64,000 nucleotides of DNA from CALGSZ01 sp042408955 (GCA_042408955.1 JBHOQQ010000066.1:1-64000), one strand, 5' to 3'. Positions 25,171 to 34,986 are shown, counted from the first letter of the stretch. Program-made: numbers and translations. Notes: generated from the letters alone by a model not told the origin.

Positions 25171-26295
25171 CTAGGCAGCTTCAGCTTCGGGCAGCACAGT
25201 GAATCGCCCATCTTTGAGGAACACCTCTCCATCAACCGTCACCATGCCGCCCTGGCGCAAATCGCAGATCAAATCCCAATGAATCGCAGACGTATTGACG
25301 CTCCCGGTGTCCGGATAACCCGCGCCAAGCGCGACATGAATCGTGCCGCCGATCTTTTCGTCGAGCAGAATGTTCTTGGTAAACCGCGTAATGTCGAAAT
25401 TCGTGCCGAAGGCAAATTCCCCAAGATACAGAGCGCCAGGATCAGTGTTCAGCGCGCTGAGCAGATAGGCCTCTTCCCGCGCGGCGCTCGCCTCGACGAC
25501 GCGGCCCTCCTGAAAACGTAGCCGCACGTCAGCGATCTCACGCCCAGCGGTCACGACTGGGTACGAGCAACGAATCACGCCCTCGGCCGATGTCTCTATC
25601 GGTCCGGTAAAGACCTCGCCCGAGGGGAAATTGCGATGTCCGTCCGAATTGATCCACCGCCGCCCGGTAACCTGGAGACGCAAATCGGTATCCGGACCGA
25701 TCACGCGAATCTCGTGTGCGTCCTGAAGGCGCTCGATTAGGCGTGCCTGCCATGCCGCGAGCCGTCGCCAAGCCGCAACTGGATCTGACTCGTGCAGCTT
25801 ACATGCCCGGAAGATAAACTCGGCAAACTTGGCGGTGGCCATGTCCGCGTCTTGGGCATGGGCGTCCGTGGGATAGAGGGTTGACGTCCAGCGGAGTTTC
25901 CCCTCGGCGGCGCGCCGCAAGAACGTCTGACGCAGTTCTGCGCGAGCGGCGTTGTAGCGGCGCTGACGCTCAGGGTCGAGCCCGCTCCCAGTTCTAGTGT
26001 TCGTTTCCGCGGTGACCGTAATGAGCACGTCAGCCTCGGCGCGCAGGAAACGCTCGACGGGAGAGATCGCTGCCAGTTGCTCGTCCGACCCAAAGGCAAG
26101 GAGATCGTTTATCTGCCCGGAGAACGACGGCACCAGCACCGGGTGCCCACCTCGCGCGACAACCTGCCGGTAAAGCGCCCGCAAGAGCGGTTCGGCGGCC
26201 ACGCCACCGGTGATGCCGACCACATCGCCCGGCTGTACCTCCACCGAATACCCGGTCAGCACGCTTGCCCACTGCTCGATGCGCGGATCAGTCAC
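25171..26295 (-). CDS. Aminopeptidase, M29 (AmpS/PepS/aminopeptidase T) family
   Basis: 374 residues from a GTG with GGAAGGGG upstream; a TTG 13 codons earlier would give 387. M29 signatures: VQPGDVVGITGG at the start, LRWTSTLYPTDAHAQDADM in the middle (substrate loop), NFPSGEVFTGPIE with the metal Glu, LGEFAFGTNFDI, then GTIHVALGAGYPDTG and SAIHWDLICDL with the zinc His and Asp. It is a metal-dependent exo-aminopeptidase of the cytoplasm, common in thermophiles. Confidence 0.92.
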   Translation of the reverse strand: MTDPRIEQWASVLTGYSVEVQPGDVVGITGGVAAEPLLRALYRQVVARGGHPVLVPSFSGQINDLLAFGSDEQLAAISPVERFLRAEADVLITVTAETNTRTGSGLDPERQRRYNAARAELRQTFLRRAAEGKLRWTSTLYPTDAHAQDADMATAKFAEFIFRACKLHESDPVAAWRRLAAWQARLIERLQDAHEIRVIGPDTDLRLQVTGRRWINSDGHRNFPSGEVFTGPIETSAEGVIRCSYPVVTAGREIADVRLRFQEGRVVEASAAREEAYLLSALNTDPGALYLGEFAFGTNFDITRFTKNILLDEKIGGTIHVALGAGYPDTGSVNTSAIHWDLICDLRQGGMVTVDGEVFLKDGRFTVLPEAEAA

Positions 26296-26422
26296 GCTCG
26301 CTTCCCCTTCCGTCGTATGCTCTAATTCCGGCAATCACCGCGCTAGTGTAGCCAAGCGTGCCGCGCCGCAGACAGCCTCCACAGGTTCCGCGGCGCTCGT
26401 CGTTTTCGCGGAATCCGGCCGG

Positions 26423-27049
26423 TCAGGATGCTAGCCGCGACGTTGCCAATGTCCCTGAGCCACTGACCACCTCGGGGGATTCGCCAGTCGAGAAAGGCGG
26501 ATAGGCATCGGTGAGAAGCCAATTGTAGACATCCACGCGATGCATCAACCTCTGCACGCCGGTGGAAAAATCAAACAGATCACGCGAATAGCGCCTCGTG
26601 AACAGAATGTTGAACCAGGCGACGATACTCACCAAACAGCACGCGAGAACCAGCGGAATAAGAATCACAGCATGCGGCAAAACGAGCAACCACGTGACGA
26701 AAACCTTCCAGCGCGAGAGGCAAGTAGGATACTCCATGTCGAAGCGCACGGGGTAGTCCCCACCACCAAACAGTGGGTACTCGTCGCGCTGGAACAGCGA
26801 GTATGCGAGCACGTTGGCATGCCAGCGAAGCACCACCATTGAGAAATCCCACAAACCACGCGGGTAGCGGCCAGTGCAAAGGATCGCAAACCACGCAATG
26901 AACCAAACCACGAATACGGCGATGTCCAGAAGACACAGCGCGATGAAATGAGGGATGACGACAAGCCCCTTGAAGAAAATCAGCAGCCGGCTTAAGCGAT
27001 CTGGGTAGGGGATGTCAAAGTGTAGCAAAGGTTTCGATTCGCCGTTCAT
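26423..27049 (-). CDS. Duplicated DUF4389 membrane protein
   Basis: 208 residues from MNGESKPLLHFDIPYPDR, with AAAAGG upstream; the longer frame upstream is Arg/Gly-rich and not convincing. Two tandem DUF4389 units are obvious. Each begins FD(I/M)xYPxxLSR, has two membrane helices, and ends with GRYPRGLWDFSMVVLRWHAN or RRYSRDLFDFSTGVQRLMHR followed by DxYPLF/DAYPPF. Four helices in total. The function of the family is unknown. Confidence 0.85.
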   Translation of the reverse strand: MNGESKPLLHFDIPYPDRLSRLLIFFKGLVVIPHFIALCLLDIAVFVVWFIAWFAILCTGRYPRGLWDFSMVVLRWHANVLAYSLFQRDEYPLFGGGDYPVRFDMEYPTCLSRWKVFVTWLLVLPHAVILIPLVLACCLVSIVAWFNILFTRRYSRDLFDFSTGVQRLMHRVDVYNWLLTDAYPPFSTGESPEVVSGSGTLATSRLAS

Positions 27050-27174
27050 GATCGAAGCCTTTTGAAAAGCGTCTAGCCCGAGCTCTTGACTGTTTAAAAG
27101 CCCCAAGGAATGCCTCGTGCGGGATTTCTCACTTCTTTCTAGACTTCCTCGCACGCGCGTCCCAAGGACCTCGC

Positions 27175-28326
27175 TTAGCCCGTGCCGGCCATCGCCGCTT
27201 GCAATCCAGTACGAAGGTCCTCCTCCAGATCCGCTACGTCTTCTAATCCGACTGACAGTCGCAGCAAGCCATCGTCCACGTAGGGCCAGATCAGGGTCGC
27301 CGCTTCGCCGAGGCTGACAGCAATGGTGCACAACCGCAACGCATCCAGAAAGGCACGCATCTCCGTCTCCCCACCTCGAAGCTGGAACGAGAGCATCCCG
27401 CCAAAGCGGTCGCCACACAGACGGCGCGCCACATTGGCCCCGGGGTGCGTGGGCAGCGAGGGATGATAAACCTCGGCCACGGCGGGATGCTGAGCGAGCA
27501 TCTCCGCAAGGTGGTTTGCCGACGCGGAATGCCGCTCCATGCGCAAGTCCAGCGTCTTGATGCCCGCGAGCAGCAGCCAGGCAGCAAATGGCGTCATTAT
27601 TCCGCCTTGCCGGCCGAGCCTGGTGGCAATCCGGTCGATCAGCGCCCGCGGGCCGGCAACCACGCCACCGAGAGTCTGTCCGGTGCCGGAGAGATACTTG
27701 GTCGCGCTATGAATGACCACATCGGCACCATGCTCAATTGGGCGCAGCAAAGCCGGAGAGAGAAACGTGTTATCGACCACCAGCAGCGCGCCATGCCGGT
27801 GCGCAATCTCGGCAAGCGCGGAAAGATCTGCGACACGAAGACGAGGATTCGACAAGCTCTCTACAAGAATCGCTCGCGTGGCCGGCGTGAACGCCGACTC
27901 GACCGCTGCAAGATCGCTCGTATCCACCCTGGAGACGTGGCCACCGAGCGCGGGAACATCGAGCGCCAGCACCTCCCCTGTCACACCATAAAGATCATCG
28001 CTGGCGATAAGATGGCCGCCACCGCTTATGAGGTCGGTGACCGTCGCCGTCAGCACGGCCATCCCGTTCGCGCCAGCCACGGCTGCCTCCGCGCCCTCAA
28101 GTGCCGCCATCTTGAGCTCAAAGCAGCGAACCGTGGGATTACCGTACCGGGCATACAGGTAGTGCGGAATCGTGCCAACCTGGTACTCCCGCACCTGATC
28201 GAACGAGCGAAACGCATACGTCGCGTTGCCGTACAGTGGAACGCCGTGGGCCCCGGTGACCGGATCGGGCATCTCACCGGCGTGCACCAGCCGAGTAGCA
28301 AAGCCTTGAGACGGTGCATCAGTCAT
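27175..28326 (-). CDS. Cys/Met metabolism PLP-dependent enzyme (cystathionine gamma-synthase/lyase or methionine gamma-lyase type)
   Basis: 383 residues with the whole family pattern: YARYGNPT (58-65, phosphate-binding Tyr/Arg of the neighbouring subunit), GANGMAVLTATVTDLI, VVDNTFLSPALLRPIEHGAD, and the Schiff-base Lys210 in HSATKYLSGTGQTLGG. It catalyses gamma-replacement or gamma/beta-elimination on homoserine esters or sulfur amino acids. Sequence alone does not tell synthesis from lyase activity; no met or cys genes adjoin it. An AAGGA site precedes the ATG. Confidence 0.9.
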   Translation of the reverse strand: MTDAPSQGFATRLVHAGEMPDPVTGAHGVPLYGNATYAFRSFDQVREYQVGTIPHYLYARYGNPTVRCFELKMAALEGAEAAVAGANGMAVLTATVTDLISGGGHLIASDDLYGVTGEVLALDVPALGGHVSRVDTSDLAAVESAFTPATRAILVESLSNPRLRVADLSALAEIAHRHGALLVVDNTFLSPALLRPIEHGADVVIHSATKYLSGTGQTLGGVVAGPRALIDRIATRLGRQGGIMTPFAAWLLLAGIKTLDLRMERHSASANHLAEMLAQHPAVAEVYHPSLPTHPGANVARRLCGDRFGGMLSFQLRGGETEMRAFLDALRLCTIAVSLGEAATLIWPYVDDGLLRLSVGLEDVADLEEDLRTGLQAAMAGTG

Positions 28327-28449
28327 CTACTACGGTCCTTCCATACATCGCGCAGCGTTGCGATTGACCCCAGCTGAGTTCCATGATCGTTATGCTGAGC
28401 CGATAATTGGCGCGCTCAAGAGGATCGCCCTCATCGTGATGGCCTACGC

Positions 28450-29856
28450 TCATGGGATCTTTGCGAGCAACGCGGCCGCCGCGACCATGAGATCGGCAAA
28501 ACCTGCCCCGTTGATCTCTTTCCGCGGGTCATTGATGATGCCCGCGAGCACAAACCAGCGGCCGTCCGACCGCTCCAGCAGCCACGCGTTGCTCTTGACT
28601 CCTGTCTCGTAACCGCTCTTGTGCCCAACATACGTCCAGATTGCCGGATCGAAGACGATGCCCGGCTCCAAGGACAGTGCCCCGGCCACAGGAGCGAGTC
28701 CTGGCTGGCTCGCCATCTCATGCAAGCTCACCATTGCCCGGCAAAGATCATTTGCCGAGGCGAACCACTCGATCGTGTCGATCAGGTATGGTCCAGGCCA
28801 GTCTTCTCCATCCCACAGGGTGTCCGCAAGCGGGTCGATCTCCTGGCGCAGCATCTTGCGCTTACCGGTCTCATTGGCAGCGAGATAGCGACGCACCTGG
28901 TCTGGCCGCAAGCGAAGCTTGATGGCAAACCATTCGCGTGTCAGCAGAAGTGGACGGTTCCGCTCGGGCTCGGCATGCCCCATCACCGCCATCATCTCCT
29001 CGACGTTGCGCCGTCCCAAGCGGTGGATCAAATGATCAGTCGCCGTGTTGTCGCTCTCCGCGATCATGCGCTCGGCATAATACTGGAGCGGCAGGACCGA
29101 TCCATCCGGCAAATACAAGAGATTGCCGGACGGCAGGCTCTTCAAGGCATTGCGCAACGTCAGTGGCTCATCCCAACGTGCCTCGCCTGACGCTACCTGA
29201 CGCGCGATCTCCCCAAGCACATAAAGCTTGAACGATGAGGCAATCGCAAGGGGAAGGTCCGGATTGACCACTGCCACTGGCTGACACGTTGCGTCACGCA
29301 CCTCGGCTGCCACGAAGCTCACCTCGGGTGCGAGGCGCTGCAAGCGCTTGATGAGCGAACTCCAAGTGCGAGGCGCCTTCGGTGACGGAACCGCAACCGT
29401 CACTGGCAGGAAATAGAGCGTCGTAATTCGATGCGGCTGAACCGGCTCGACTTCGAGCACGAACCGCCAGACTTGCCCACCGGCGCCGAGCAGCAATACG
29501 TGCGCCCGCGTGTCGGTGATCCCTCCTTCGATTCGCGCGACGCTGATCGGCGCGATCGGGACGAGATACGTGACGACATCCGCGATCAGCGCCGCAGGCG
29601 GCAATGCGCTCAGGTATGCCTCCGTGAACCGGTGCCGGATCGCTCCCTCCGTCAGCCCTTCTCCACCACGGTTCACCGCGCCCAAAACCCACGACAATCG
29701 CTCTCCGGCCGGCGTCGAAGGAATAGCCAGACCAGGAAGCGGCGCCGAGGCAACCGGCCGGCCAAGCCAGCCACATGGACTCAGCAGCACGATCGCGACG
29801 GCGACGATTGCTACGACGCGATAGACCAGGGAAGATGGGCGAAGAAGCAGCGTCAT
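28450..29856 (-). CDS. Secreted class A beta-lactamase-like serine hydrolase
   Basis: 468 residues: an N-terminal membrane/signal segment (YRVVAIVAVAIVLLSP), an unassigned domain of about 130 residues, then a penicillin-binding-fold domain. SxxK is Ser207-Lys210 (SSFK), the SDN motif is at 268-270 (ESDNTATDHL) and KTG is replaced by KSG at 413-415. True class A enzymes also need the omega-loop Glu, which I cannot place with confidence, so esterase or transpeptidase-like activity is as likely as beta-lactam resistance. The additional domain before it is unusual for resistance enzymes. Confidence 0.85.
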   Translation of the reverse strand: MTLLLRPSSLVYRVVAIVAVAIVLLSPCGWLGRPVASAPLPGLAIPSTPAGERLSWVLGAVNRGGEGLTEGAIRHRFTEAYLSALPPAALIADVVTYLVPIAPISVARIEGGITDTRAHVLLLGAGGQVWRFVLEVEPVQPHRITTLYFLPVTVAVPSPKAPRTWSSLIKRLQRLAPEVSFVAAEVRDATCQPVAVVNPDLPLAIASSFKLYVLGEIARQVASGEARWDEPLTLRNALKSLPSGNLLYLPDGSVLPLQYYAERMIAESDNTATDHLIHRLGRRNVEEMMAVMGHAEPERNRPLLLTREWFAIKLRLRPDQVRRYLAANETGKRKMLRQEIDPLADTLWDGEDWPGPYLIDTIEWFASANDLCRAMVSLHEMASQPGLAPVAGALSLEPGIVFDPAIWTYVGHKSGYETGVKSNAWLLERSDGRWFVLAGIINDPRKEINGAGFADLMVAAAALLAKIP

Positions 29857-29925
29857 GATCCACTCGGTGAGGGCGGGGCGATAACTTGGAACCATTCTGA
29901 TTGTAGCGCCTGATCGCCAGCCGAG

Positions 29926-30016
29926 CGAGCCATCAGCCGTCAGCCATCAGGTTTGTGTAGGAGCGCGATGTATCGCGCCCATTCATGAGAGGTACGGACG
30001 CACGGATGCCTGAAAC
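29926..30016 (+). repeat. Composite heptad repeat element, copy D
   Basis: CATCAGCCGTCAGCCATCAGG heptads, then GTAGGAGCGCGAT-GT-ATCGCGCCC, then GGACGCACGGATGCCTGA. The G-rich first section found in copies A, C, F and G is missing. Confidence 0.7.
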
Positions 30017-30337
30017 TCGACTCCTCAATGGCTGATTTCTGACCGCTCCCATCGCCCTGAACGACTGTCCCCTCTCCCGATCTTCGGAGAGAGAGCACTA
30101 GCGGCCACTGGTCAAATTGTCCTCCCGGTGTGCTGGGCCGGGTTGAGGCACGGCGTGGAGCCATGTCGTCTGTCGCGCTGGCCTTCCACATGCGCTCCGT
30201 TACCGAATGGCATGCGAGAGCGCTCCAATCTATCGCCCGGCATCAAATCCTGCTCCCTCACTTCGCTCGTAACTAGGCTCACCATTCAGGTAACGCCCTC
30301 AAACGAGGCTGACTTAGACACTGCTCATAGCACAACC

Positions 30338-30355
30338 AGCCGGCATTCGCCGGCT
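30338..30355. other. Hairpin AGCCGGC-ATTC-GCCGGCT
   Basis: A perfect 7-base-pair stem followed by only three Ts. It might be a weak terminator for leftward or rightward transcripts, but no gene ends close by. Confidence 0.35.
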
Positions 30356-30404
30356 TTGCGCTCCCAACGCGGGTATTGACCGCTCCCGCCCTCTGCAATG
30401 CTGC

Positions 30405-30517
30405 CTGACGGAGGCGGGTCGGACTAGCACGATGCATCGCTTCCCTCCACTGCCTAACGGCTGAACGCTGACACCTGACGGCTGAAAGCTGCTAGCCCCT
30501 GGTTGTCCACCATGGCC
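30405..30517 (-). repeat. Composite heptad repeat element, copy E
   Basis: On the minus strand: GGGGCTAGCAGCTTTCAGCC, GTCAGGTGTCAGCG, TTCAGCCGTTAGG, then GCGATGCATCG as the hairpin core. It faces copy D, forming an inverted pair about 400 bases apart. Confidence 0.65.
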
Positions 30518-30545
30518 CGGCTCTGGCACAATGATGGTTCGACTC

Positions 30546-30561
30546 TGTGAGAGGTCTCACA
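30546..30561. promoter_or_regulatory. Palindrome TGTGAGA-GG-TCTCACA upstream of alaS
   Basis: A perfect 7+2+7 inverted repeat about 100 bases before alaS. It could be an operator or part of the leader; no partner regulator is known here. Confidence 0.4.
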
Positions 30562-30661
30562 ATCGCCACCTGGCCAGCTTCCCCGGGTATGGCGAGAGAC
30601 CAATCACGAGGGCGAGCGGACAACCAGGCAGTGACTCAGGCACATACGAGGGCGACGGCGC

Positions 30662-33349
30662 ATGGGACACGAGCAGGCGGAACGGTCTTCTCACGGCCAC
30701 CGTTGGATGAGCGGCGCTGAGGTGCGCCGCGCGTTCATCGACTTCTTTGTTGAGCGGGGCCACGTCGAGCTTCCAAGCTCGTCTTTGGTCCCTCATAACG
30801 ATCCAACTGTCCTCTTGACGACGGCTGGGATGCAGCAGATGACGCCATTTTTCCTTGGCCTGGAAAAGCCGCCCGCTCCCCGGCTCTGCTCCGTTCAGAA
30901 ATGCTTCCGCACCGTTGATATCGATGAAGTCGGTGACGAATCGCACTGCACCTTTTTCTTTATGCTGGGCAATTTCTCGGTCGGCGACTATTTCAAGAGG
31001 GAATCGCTCGCGTGGTCCTGGGAATTCCTCACCCAGGTGATGGGCCTGGACCCCAATCGCCTCTACCCAACGGTCCACCCATCGGACGACGAAGCTTATC
31101 GCATCTGGCGTGATGAGATTGGCGTGCCGGAAGAGCGGATCGGCAAGCTCGAAGACAACTGGTGGGGACCCGTCGGGGCAACCGGTCCAAACGGTCCGGA
31201 CTCCGAGATCTACTACGATCTCGGCCCAGAGTTCGGTGATGCCGATGGCGGCCCAGGCGAAAGCGACCGGTTTTTGGAAGTCTGGAACAACGTCTTCATG
31301 GAGTTCTTTCAAGCGGCCGATGGCTCCCGGACGCCGCTACCCCGGAAAAATGTCGACACGGGGATGGGCCTTGAGCGCCTGACCATGCTCATGCAGGGCG
31401 GCCGCTCAATCTACGACACTGATCTCTACCAAGCCATTATTCAGCGAGCCGCCGCGCTTGCCGGCGTTCATTACGGGACAGACGAGGTTGCCGACCGCGC
31501 ATTGCGCGTCATCGCCGATCATTCCCGCGGCGCCACTTTCCTCATCGCCGATGGCGTGCTCCCCGGCAACGAGGGGCGCTCGTACGTCCTGCGCCGCATC
31601 TTGCGCCGCGCTATCCGGCACGGACGCCGCCTGGGCCTGGACAAGCCATTTCTTGCTGAGATGGCCGATGTCGTGATCGGGCAATTCGGCGACGATTATC
31701 CGAACTTGCGCGAACGCCGGTCGCAAATCGAGCGCGTGCTTACCCATGAGGAGGAAACCTTCGGCCGGACACTCTCGGTCGGCATGGCCCGGTTCTACGC
31801 TCTGGTCGAGGAGCTTCAGCAAGCCGCCCGCACCGAAGGCGCCGCGGAAATTTCCCATCTTGTCTTGCCCGGCGAGGAAGTGTTCCGCCTCTACGATACC
31901 TATGGCTTCCCGTACGATCTCACCGTCGAGCTAGCCAGGGAGCAAGGTCTTGAGTTAGACCAAGCCGGGTTTGACCGGGCTATGGCAGCGCAACGAGCCG
32001 CTAGCCGTGGTGCGGAGGCGTTCAAAGACGCCATGCGCGACCGGGCCGGCCTGTATGCGGCCGTGGCAACGCGCACGGAGTTCGTCGGCTACAGTGAGCA
32101 CGAGACGCACGCGACCATCCTCGGCCTCCTCGGCCCTGATGGCCTCATCAACGAAGCCGAAGCTGGTCAGCCGGTCGAAGTCATCCTTGATCGCACACCG
32201 TTTTATGGGGAATCCGGCGGTCAGATTGGTGACACCGGATGGATTCGCACAGAAACCGGCGTCATCAACGTTGACGACACGTTCAAGCCGACGCCGGAGC
32301 TTCACGTGCATCGCGGCACGGTGGCCGAAGGGTTTGTCCGGGTCGGAGAGGTCGCTCACGCACGGATTGACGAGCCTCGCCGGCGCGCGATCCGGCGGAA
32401 CCACACCGCAACGCATCTTCTCCACCGCGCGCTGCGGATTGTGCTCGGCGAGGAAACGCACCAGGCCGGCTCACTCGTCGCACCCGACCGGCTCCGCTTC
32501 GACTTCACGAGCCTCGATCCGATGCGCCCCGAGCAGATCGAGCGTGTGACGCGTATCGTCAATGAGCACATCATCGCCGATCTTCCTGTTACTGCCACGC
32601 ACAAACCATTCAAGGAGGCTGTTAGCGAGGGTGCGATGGCGCTGTTCGGCGAAAAATACGGCGACATCGTCCGAGTCGTCGAAGTAGCTGGGTTTTCGAA
32701 GGAGCTTTGCGGTGGTACGCACGTTGCGCACTCCGGAGAGATCGGCCCGTTCCTCATCGTCTCTGAGGGAAGTGTCGCGGCTGGCGTGCGCCGGATCGAA
32801 GCCCTGACAGGAGAAGCGGCAATCGAGCGCCTAGTTCGACAGCAGCAGGTGATCGACTCTGTAGCGCGGGAGCTGCGCTCTCCCTGGTCGGAAATCCCCA
32901 GTACGGTCGAAGCGCTCCAGGAGCGGCTGCACGCCGCCGAGCGGGAGATCAGCCGCCTCCGCTCCCAGATCGCCGGTGCCCGAGCGATCGATCTTCTTGA
33001 GCGTGCCGTCGCTGTGGACGGCACCAAGGTGCTCGCCGCGCGTGTTGAGGTCGATGACAAGGAGGGATTGCGCCAGCTTGGCGATCGCTTGCGCGACCGG
33101 CTTGGGTCTGGCGTCATCGTGCTTGGCACGGTGATCGACGGCCGGCCCAGCCTACTCACGATGGTCACTCCCGATCTCGTCGCGCGCGGCGTGCGGGCTG
33201 GGGATGTCGTCCGCCAGGCGGCGGTCATCATCGATGGACGTGGCGGTGGACGGCCGGAGCTGGCTGAGGGTGGCGGCAAGGACGCCACCAAGCTGGACGC
33301 GGCCCTGGCTGCTGTAACAGACATCGTTCGCCGCGAGCTCAGCCATTGA
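30662..33349 (+). CDS. alaS: Alanine--tRNA ligase
   Basis: 895 residues, the full-length class II enzyme that charges tRNA-Ala in the cytoplasm. In order: catalytic core (RRAFIDFFVERGHVELPSSS, CFRTVDIDEVG, HCTFFFMLGNFSVGDYFK), the tRNA-recognition helical region, the editing domain with zinc ligands HTATH (near residue 580) and CGGTH (near 682), and a DHHA1-type C-terminal domain with the glycine-rich GGGRPELAEGGG. It heads a plus-strand run; the next gene begins five bases after its stop. The start has only a modest GAGG site. Confidence 0.97.
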   Translation: MGHEQAERSSHGHRWMSGAEVRRAFIDFFVERGHVELPSSSLVPHNDPTVLLTTAGMQQMTPFFLGLEKPPAPRLCSVQKCFRTVDIDEVGDESHCTFFFMLGNFSVGDYFKRESLAWSWEFLTQVMGLDPNRLYPTVHPSDDEAYRIWRDEIGVPEERIGKLEDNWWGPVGATGPNGPDSEIYYDLGPEFGDADGGPGESDRFLEVWNNVFMEFFQAADGSRTPLPRKNVDTGMGLERLTMLMQGGRSIYDTDLYQAIIQRAAALAGVHYGTDEVADRALRVIADHSRGATFLIADGVLPGNEGRSYVLRRILRRAIRHGRRLGLDKPFLAEMADVVIGQFGDDYPNLRERRSQIERVLTHEEETFGRTLSVGMARFYALVEELQQAARTEGAAEISHLVLPGEEVFRLYDTYGFPYDLTVELAREQGLELDQAGFDRAMAAQRAASRGAEAFKDAMRDRAGLYAAVATRTEFVGYSEHETHATILGLLGPDGLINEAEAGQPVEVILDRTPFYGESGGQIGDTGWIRTETGVINVDDTFKPTPELHVHRGTVAEGFVRVGEVAHARIDEPRRRAIRRNHTATHLLHRALRIVLGEETHQAGSLVAPDRLRFDFTSLDPMRPEQIERVTRIVNEHIIADLPVTATHKPFKEAVSEGAMALFGEKYGDIVRVVEVAGFSKELCGGTHVAHSGEIGPFLIVSEGSVAAGVRRIEALTGEAAIERLVRQQQVIDSVARELRSPWSEIPSTVEALQERLHAAEREISRLRSQIAGARAIDLLERAVAVDGTKVLAARVEVDDKEGLRQLGDRLRDRLGSGVIVLGTVIDGRPSLLTMVTPDLVARGVRAGDVVRQAAVIIDGRGGGRPELAEGGGKDATKLDAALAAVTDIVRRELSH

Positions 33350-33354
33350 CCGCG

Positions 33355-34920
33355 ATGACGACGATCATCGTCCATCAAGGCGATGCCTTGCCGGATGTCC
33401 TTGAGCGCGTCAGGCAGGCAGCAGGCGAGCCGGCCGCCGTGGAAATCCCCCCGGCCAGCTCTCTCTTTCTCACCGCCAGCGAGTTTCGCGCCCTGCGTGC
33501 CGTCGCCGAGCGCGACGGAATTGACGTGTCGGTGGCGACCGATGATCCCCTGCGCCAGCAGCTCGCCGCGCTGTTTGGCTTGCCGGTCGTGTCGCGACCT
33601 GTGCTGCAGCACGAGAGTCCGTCAGAGGCGCCTCGCGGCCAGATTCAGCGCCGATTGACTGCTGCGCCCTCCATACCAGAGGACAACGCGGAAACGCCTC
33701 CCCTACCGGGCCAGTGGACACCTCGTTTGCCGCGCCTCAATCTGCGAGCATTGCCATCCTGGGAGCACCTGACTGGCAGGCTGGCGGCCAGAGACCGCAA
33801 GACGGTCGCGATCGCTGGAGCCGCGCTCGCAGGTGCACTGGCCGTCGCCTACATCCTTGCCACGCTTTTCCTTACCCGAGCGACGGTCGTTCTGACCGTG
33901 AAGCGCCAGCCGGTTACCCAGGACGTGACATACGCCTTGCTCACATCGGCTGGCACGGCTCCGGCTGGCGCTGCCTTCGCCATCGCCGCCACGCCGGTCT
34001 CCTTCGACCTGTCTGTCGAGCAAACGGTGTCCACTACTGGCGTCAAAACGGTTGGGGACGGTGTCGCCAGCGGCACAATCGTGCTGCGCAATACGACGGC
34101 AAGCGAGGTGATCATCGAGGCCGGTACCCGGTTCACCAGCTTTGAGGGTACCGATTTCGAGTTTGTCCAAACAGTGACCATTCCACCCGCCAAGGGTGAC
34201 GGCGCCCAGCCCGGAGAAGCCGAAGCAACAGTCCGGTGCACGGTACCGGGCACGGTCGGAAACCGTGAGCTTGGCATACTGACCGGGGTGCTGCGGCCAG
34301 GAGTCTATTACAGCAACCGGCGCGCGGCGATAACTGGCGGCACGGACAAAGAGATCCCGGTTGTTTCTGAAGCCGATGTGGCCGCGCTCAAGCAGCAGGC
34401 GCTTCAAGCAATCGTGGCCGAAGCGCGTGGCCGGCCGGTGGCCAATGGTCAAATGATCGAGCCAGCCTCGATCCAGGCCACCGATCTCACCTTTGCGTTC
34501 GATCACCAGCCGGGCGACGAAGCCACACGGCTTGGGGTCAGGGCCACAGCGCGGATCACTGCCCTTGCCGTCGATTCCCAGGCGATGCGACAGGCATTAG
34601 CGAACGCCTTAAGCGCGAGGGCGCCAGCAGGGTACGAGATCGACCCGGAGACGATCCAATGGAGCGGAAGCGAAACACCGGCCGGCTCCGGCAGTTCGGC
34701 GCTGTACACGGCGCACGTCGAAGCCCAAGCACGCGCACAAGTAACCAGCGAGCAGCGCCAGGCGCTGGCGAAGGCCGTGGCCGGCAAGAGCCGTTCGTTT
34801 GCGATGCAGCGTGCTCACGCCTTGGCACCGGTCGAGTCCGTATCCATCACGTACTCTCCATGGTGGTTGCCGGACCGCATCCCGCGGAGCGCGGGACGCA
34901 TCGCGATTGTGGTCAAGTAG
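33355..34920 (+). CDS. Membrane protein with baseplate-J-like extracellular region
   Basis: 521 residues from the ATG five bases after alaS (a TTG overlapping the alaS stop is the alternative). A cytoplasmic part of about 145 residues begins with TTIIVHQGDALPDVLERV and ends in a Pro-rich linker. One membrane helix follows (TVAIAGAALAGALAVAYILA), then a large beta-rich outer part. Repeated threads such as GTRFTSFEGTDFEFVQTVTIPP and AEATVRCTVPGTVGNRELGILTG resemble the baseplate-J/gp47-like domain found in Chloroflexota and Actinobacteria membrane proteins not linked to phage. No other phage gene is near, so a phage origin is not indicated. Function unknown. Confidence 0.75.
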   Translation: MTTIIVHQGDALPDVLERVRQAAGEPAAVEIPPASSLFLTASEFRALRAVAERDGIDVSVATDDPLRQQLAALFGLPVVSRPVLQHESPSEAPRGQIQRRLTAAPSIPEDNAETPPLPGQWTPRLPRLNLRALPSWEHLTGRLAARDRKTVAIAGAALAGALAVAYILATLFLTRATVVLTVKRQPVTQDVTYALLTSAGTAPAGAAFAIAATPVSFDLSVEQTVSTTGVKTVGDGVASGTIVLRNTTASEVIIEAGTRFTSFEGTDFEFVQTVTIPPAKGDGAQPGEAEATVRCTVPGTVGNRELGILTGVLRPGVYYSNRRAAITGGTDKEIPVVSEADVAALKQQALQAIVAEARGRPVANGQMIEPASIQATDLTFAFDHQPGDEATRLGVRATARITALAVDSQAMRQALANALSARAPAGYEIDPETIQWSGSETPAGSGSSALYTAHVEAQARAQVTSEQRQALAKAVAGKSRSFAMQRAHALAPVESVSITYSPWWLPDRIPRSAGRIAIVVK

Positions 34921-34986
34921 CGCCGGGTGACGAACTCAGCGAACGGGATAGGGTGCAGAGATGTCCAGGAGAGCGACAGCGACCTC

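Larger units (their letters stand above)
29857..30661. other. 805-base gap with an inverted pair of repeat elements and hairpins
   Basis: No gene is supported. It holds repeat copies D (plus orientation) and E (minus orientation), a hairpin AGCCGGC-ATTC-GCCGGCT (30338-30355) and a palindrome just before alaS. No T-box leader features (AGGGTGGNACCGCG) were found for alaS. Confidence 0.65.

Noticed and set aside
29857..30661. Possible T-box leader for alaS
   Set aside because: No AGGGTGGNACCGCG-like sequence, specifier loop or terminator/antiterminator pair was found; the region is repeat-derived.
33355..34920. Phage tail gene (baseplate-J-like domain) as a sign of prophage
   Set aside because: The protein has a cytoplasmic part and one membrane helix and lies among housekeeping genes; no other phage gene is nearby.
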